Shown: positions 41,701 through 43,759 of the stretch, piece by piece
Layout of the letters: every line of letters begins with the position of its first letter
How positions within the stretch are numbered: position 1 is the first letter of the stretch
From: Beroe ovata
Taxonomy: Eukaryota; Ctenophora; Nuda; Beroida; Beroidae
DNA: 43,759 bases
Direction: 5' to 3'
Assembly (NCBI GenBank): GCA_946803715.1
Contig: CAMPET010000322.1
Span: 3,720-47,478, forward strand
Position numbers and translations under genes: made by a program
The notes under the pieces: generated by a model
Seen by the model: the letters and a program-made list of their open reading frames with translations, nothing else
What the model was told of the DNA's origin: nothing
Database searches by the model: none

Positions 41701-43029
41701 ATTTTTCCATTCTTGATCTGAAACAACAGTGGACTTGAGTAGCAATCACGTGGCTTCCCGTAGCACGTATTGTTCGCGAGAAAAAAAAATGAATTTTTAT
41801 TTCATGACCTACATGTGCCCCTGATAAATGCATCAGACGTTATTGTTGGGGTCAAGGGAGAGTTGGTCACGATCATATAGTTAAGATATGATATTTATCA
41901 TATTTAATTAGGAAACTCAATATTATGAGTGTAGCTATGATAAACAGGTCATTAGTGTTGCCCAATTTCGAGGTTTCTGTGGAAAATGAAATGGTGTAAC
42001 CGAAATTTGTGTGGTATGGACGAAATCTTTCAAAAAAACGGCGATGCATGACATACGCCGTGCAAGTGAAGGGAAAGGCGTGGAATCTATCATCAAGTAC
42101 AGTATGATCTGATCTTACTCATCCATGATCCATCATAACTCACGTTTTTCACCAATGTAGTTTTGTTCTTCTTTGACAGTGTACCCACTTGTATCACCAG
42201 TCTCACCACTCTTGTCATCAGTATCACCACTCCTGTCATCAGTGTCATCACTTTTGTCATCAGTGTCATCACTTTTGTAATCAGTGTCGTCAGTAGATTG
42301 CGTTGCATCATCGCTAGGGTCGGCTTCAGCGTCATGGTTCAAGTCATCATTGTCAAAAGTAGGATCTGTGTCATCTTTTCCATTGTTCGGGTTATCCGTT
42401 TCATCATGCTGTGTGTCAACAGGACCGCTGCCAGCATTGGTAATGTTATTGACTGGACCTGTATCAGCGTTAGTCATAGTGTTAACAGGACTTTTATCAG
42501 CGTTATTGTTTACAGGGGTGGGGTCAGCGTAATTGTTAATAGGACTGGTGTCAGCGTTGGTGTCGACAAGACTTCTGTTAGTATTCACAGGGTTGGTGAC
42601 AGCGTTGACAGTTCTGTTGGTGTCAGTTATGGACTTGCTGATGATCATGGTCAATCTATCGCCCGTGTTCCTAGCATATTGTTGCCCCACAATTGATATC
42701 GAATTTCGGCTCACGACCACTGAAAGGGGGAGAGTGTTACGCAGTTTCCGTGGTAATATGCAGTTTCCATGGCAACATTTCTTGGAATTGTGGATTATTG
42801 AAGTGGCTATTGATTTAATTATTGAAAATGTGACTAGAGAAATGACACTTGTAAATGAAAAACCGGAGGTAGGGTTCGGATCAGTGTGTAAAAATAGGTC
42901 AACTGTGTGACATTCCCGGTCCTGACTCCTGTACAACCCACCTATCAGGACTAGAAGACAGGCCGCCACAAATACCAATTTCCGTCTCTTGAGGAGTGCT
43001 CCGAACATACCCGAGCGTGCGGGCGACAC
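38763..43029 (-). CDS. carbohydrate sulfotransferase, type II Golgi membrane protein (six exons)
   Basis: Reconstructed exons: 42144-43029, 40714-40919, 40521-40619, 40392-40499, 40190-40336, 38763-39113; about 598 residues, all joins in phase. Family: Sulfotransfer_2 (HNK-1 and chondroitin/dermatan sulfotransferase type), which transfers sulfate from PAPS to glycans in the Golgi. Residues 1-17 are cytoplasmic and basic (ALLKRRK); 18-33 are the membrane anchor; 40-295 a stem rich in Asn/Asp/Thr repeats. The 5'-phosphosulfate-binding motif is WCPTYKASSTTWK (326-338), the 3'-phosphate motif FTVVRNPIVRV then LSSFRDN (387-404). The C-terminal conserved block is HWAPASEWCNVC then DYIIKLE (506-528), ending in FYRNDFDMFGYEDISF. 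The exon 2 start and donor are the weakest calls. The intron between exons 3 and 4 would be only 21 nt. It is convergent with the GPCR pair. Confidence 0.82.
39137..39635. mobile_element. possible hAT-like insertion, right end lost at the gap
   Basis: Sequence absent from the second copy of this locus begins exactly at CAGTGGTGCAAATC, a start typical of hAT terminal inverted repeats. The preceding 8 bases, CTCTGTAG, fit the nTnnnnAn target-site preference; the other copy (39760-39767) reads straight on as an empty site. The far end is cut by the N at 39636, so no second terminal repeat can be checked, and no transposase ORF is present. Confidence 0.4.
39636..39636. other. assembly gap (single N) next to duplicated exon piece
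   Basis: The N lies between unrelated sequence on the left and the exact start of a 131-bp duplicate on the right, the signature of a failed contig merge. Confidence 0.8.
39637..39767 (-). pseudogene. second copy of the 5' half of the sulfotransferase last exon
   Basis: 131 bp corresponding base for base to 39006-39136, with six differences by hand count. It includes the acceptor ATCTAG and about 36 codons (KHLCRQRAELGTQDWEGHW) and ends at the N at 39636. It is probably the other allele left unmerged at a contig end, or a local duplication. Confidence 0.75.
40500..40520 (-). other. predicted 21-nt intron in the sulfotransferase
   Basis: Minus strand: donor GTAAGT (40520-40515) and acceptor TTTGACAG ending at 40500. 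The 21 bases include an in-frame TGA. Removing them joins VVRNPIVRV to LSSFRDN exactly as in the family's RDPFxRLxSAYRDK. The acceptor lies in a perfect 14-bp palindrome, TTGACAGCTGTCAA (40493-40506). Confidence 0.55.
40920..42137 (-). other. intron 1 of the sulfotransferase
   Basis: About 1.2 kb with no coding signal. Contains a repeated CACACACAAGTACAGACAAA microsatellite at about 41521-41590 and an ATATATTGGTGTCAACATTG direct/inverted region near 40975-41030. Confidence 0.55.
42144..43029 (-). CDS. sulfotransferase exon 1: cytoplasmic end, membrane anchor, repetitive stem
   Basis: ATG at 43029; ends at a strong donor AAC|GTGAGT (42143-42138) in phase 1. The stem has two repeat blocks: NADTxPVNN-type units coded at about 42400-42560, and DDTDDKSDDTDDRSGDTDD coded at about 42170-42290. 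The acidic block is highly charged. Repeats of this kind tend to vary in length between individuals. Confidence 0.8.
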
Positions 43030-43645
43030 GCTTGAAGAATTATGTTACATTTCAAACGCGGAGTGGCGAGCGACTCAGTGTTACAAGGTGGTTAGTTCTA
43101 TACTTATTATTCCTGACGACGTGCATTCACTGAATATGTCTGTGAGTATTGAGTGGGCATATAGGACGTTAACAGTGTGTGCTGAACATGTCTAACGCTG
43201 ATATGACTAAGAGATTTAGCAATGCGATCAGTACATATATCCGGGTATTAGAGAACTTCAGTGATCATCTAAATTGACATGATTAACCTTACAACATGGT
43301 AAACTTGTCAACGTGGTCAGCTCTCGACAGCGTGGTAAATTCTTGGCAACATGGCAAACTTTTATCAACAGTGAACAAATGATTTTTCTTGTAGTTGCGC
43401 AAGTAAAAGGCAGAAAAAAATCGAAATTAAGGACGGTTAATGATATGATTGCTGAGGGGAACGATATTTGTGAGGAATACTCATGAGATCGTGTCAAGAT
43501 GTCAGGAGAGATTCCCGAAAAGAAGACTAATGTCAGAGGTATGCGAAAGCTGTACAAGGAAAGAGTGTTGTCAATGTAGAAGGATACCAATCGATAGTGG
43601 CTGTTTCAAGGTAAAGAAATGTAGCACCAGCGTCGTTTGAACGGT
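43030..43645. other. no recognisable gene
   Basis: Upstream of the sulfotransferase start, so it should contain its promoter. The short ORFs on both strands show no family resemblance. Near 43280-43370 several AACATGGTAAACTTG-like phrases repeat loosely. Confidence 0.4.
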
Positions 43646-43759
43646 GTCAACTAGTCATAACTGAGGTAGTGCCTGGTGTTGTAGTAGTGCCTGGTATTGT
43701 AGTAGTGCCTGGTATTGTAGTAGTGCCTGGTATTGTAGTAGTGCCTGGTATTGTAGTAG
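43646..43759 (-). repeat. 18-bp tandem repeat, possible Thr/Pro mucin repeat, cut by window end
   Basis: Five copies of TGCCTGGTATTGTAGTAG run to the last base. The minus strand reads the hexapeptide TTTIPG repeatedly, then TTSVMTS and a stop near 43644. This is the composition of a mucin O-glycosylation repeat. It may be the C-terminal end or an exon of another minus-strand gene extending beyond the window. Confidence 0.6.

Noticed and set aside
43449-43640. Plus-strand Cys-rich small ORF (CESCTRKECCQCRR)
   Set aside because: No signal peptide, no conserved spacing known to me, and no support from neighbours; probably chance.

Overview
This window is nuclear DNA from an animal. It holds spliced genes on both strands, GT-AG introns mostly of about 70-250 bases, and families restricted to or typical of metazoans: EMI, VWD/C8/TIL, rhodopsin-like GPCRs, a Golgi carbohydrate sulfotransferase and a G-alpha exon. 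The divergent, intronless GPCRs and the mixed extracellular protein suggest an aquatic, perhaps early-branching invertebrate, but I cannot name the lineage.

Layout. (1) 1-4758: a Ty3/gypsy LTR retrotransposon on the minus strand, with gag and pol in one frame separated by a single UGA. (2) 4760-5182: a short single-copy stretch with one exon of a G protein alpha subunit (minus). (3) 5183-12282: a Ty1/copia element (plus) with one intact 1,540-codon ORF. Assembly gaps sit at or within a few bases of the LTR ends, so linkage between blocks in the first 12.3 kb is weak. (4) 12339-17173: a broken LINE RNase H, a tandem repeat of about 175 bp, a repeat-rich ORF with a membrane anchor, then about 2.5 kb without a recognisable gene. 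(5) 17174-33908 (minus): a roughly 44-exon gene, reconstructed here from splice sites and phase, for a secreted protein of about 2,070 residues: signal peptide - EMI - EGF - VWC-like - three VWD/C8/TIL assemblies - Ser/Thr-rich mucin region - DNRLRE (CBM96-like) modules - Cys-rich tail. A single-exon BTB gene (plus, 19569-21233) lies inside one of its introns. (6) 35041-38282: two intronless paralogous class A GPCRs in tandem (plus). (7) 38763-43029 (minus): a six-exon type II membrane carbohydrate sulfotransferase with a long repetitive stem and an apparent 21-nt intron. (8) 43646-43759: an 18-bp repeat that reads as a Thr/Pro-rich mucin repeat on the minus strand, cut by the window end.

Together, the large mucin/VWF-like protein (gel or matrix formation, glycan binding) and the sulfotransferase (glycan sulfation in the Golgi) could belong to the same mucus or extracellular-matrix biology, but nothing in the sequence shows co-regulation. 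Several features are assembly problems rather than biology: a decayed Illumina adapter beside the gap at 23079, and a 131-bp duplicated piece of the sulfotransferase last exon beside the single N at 39636.
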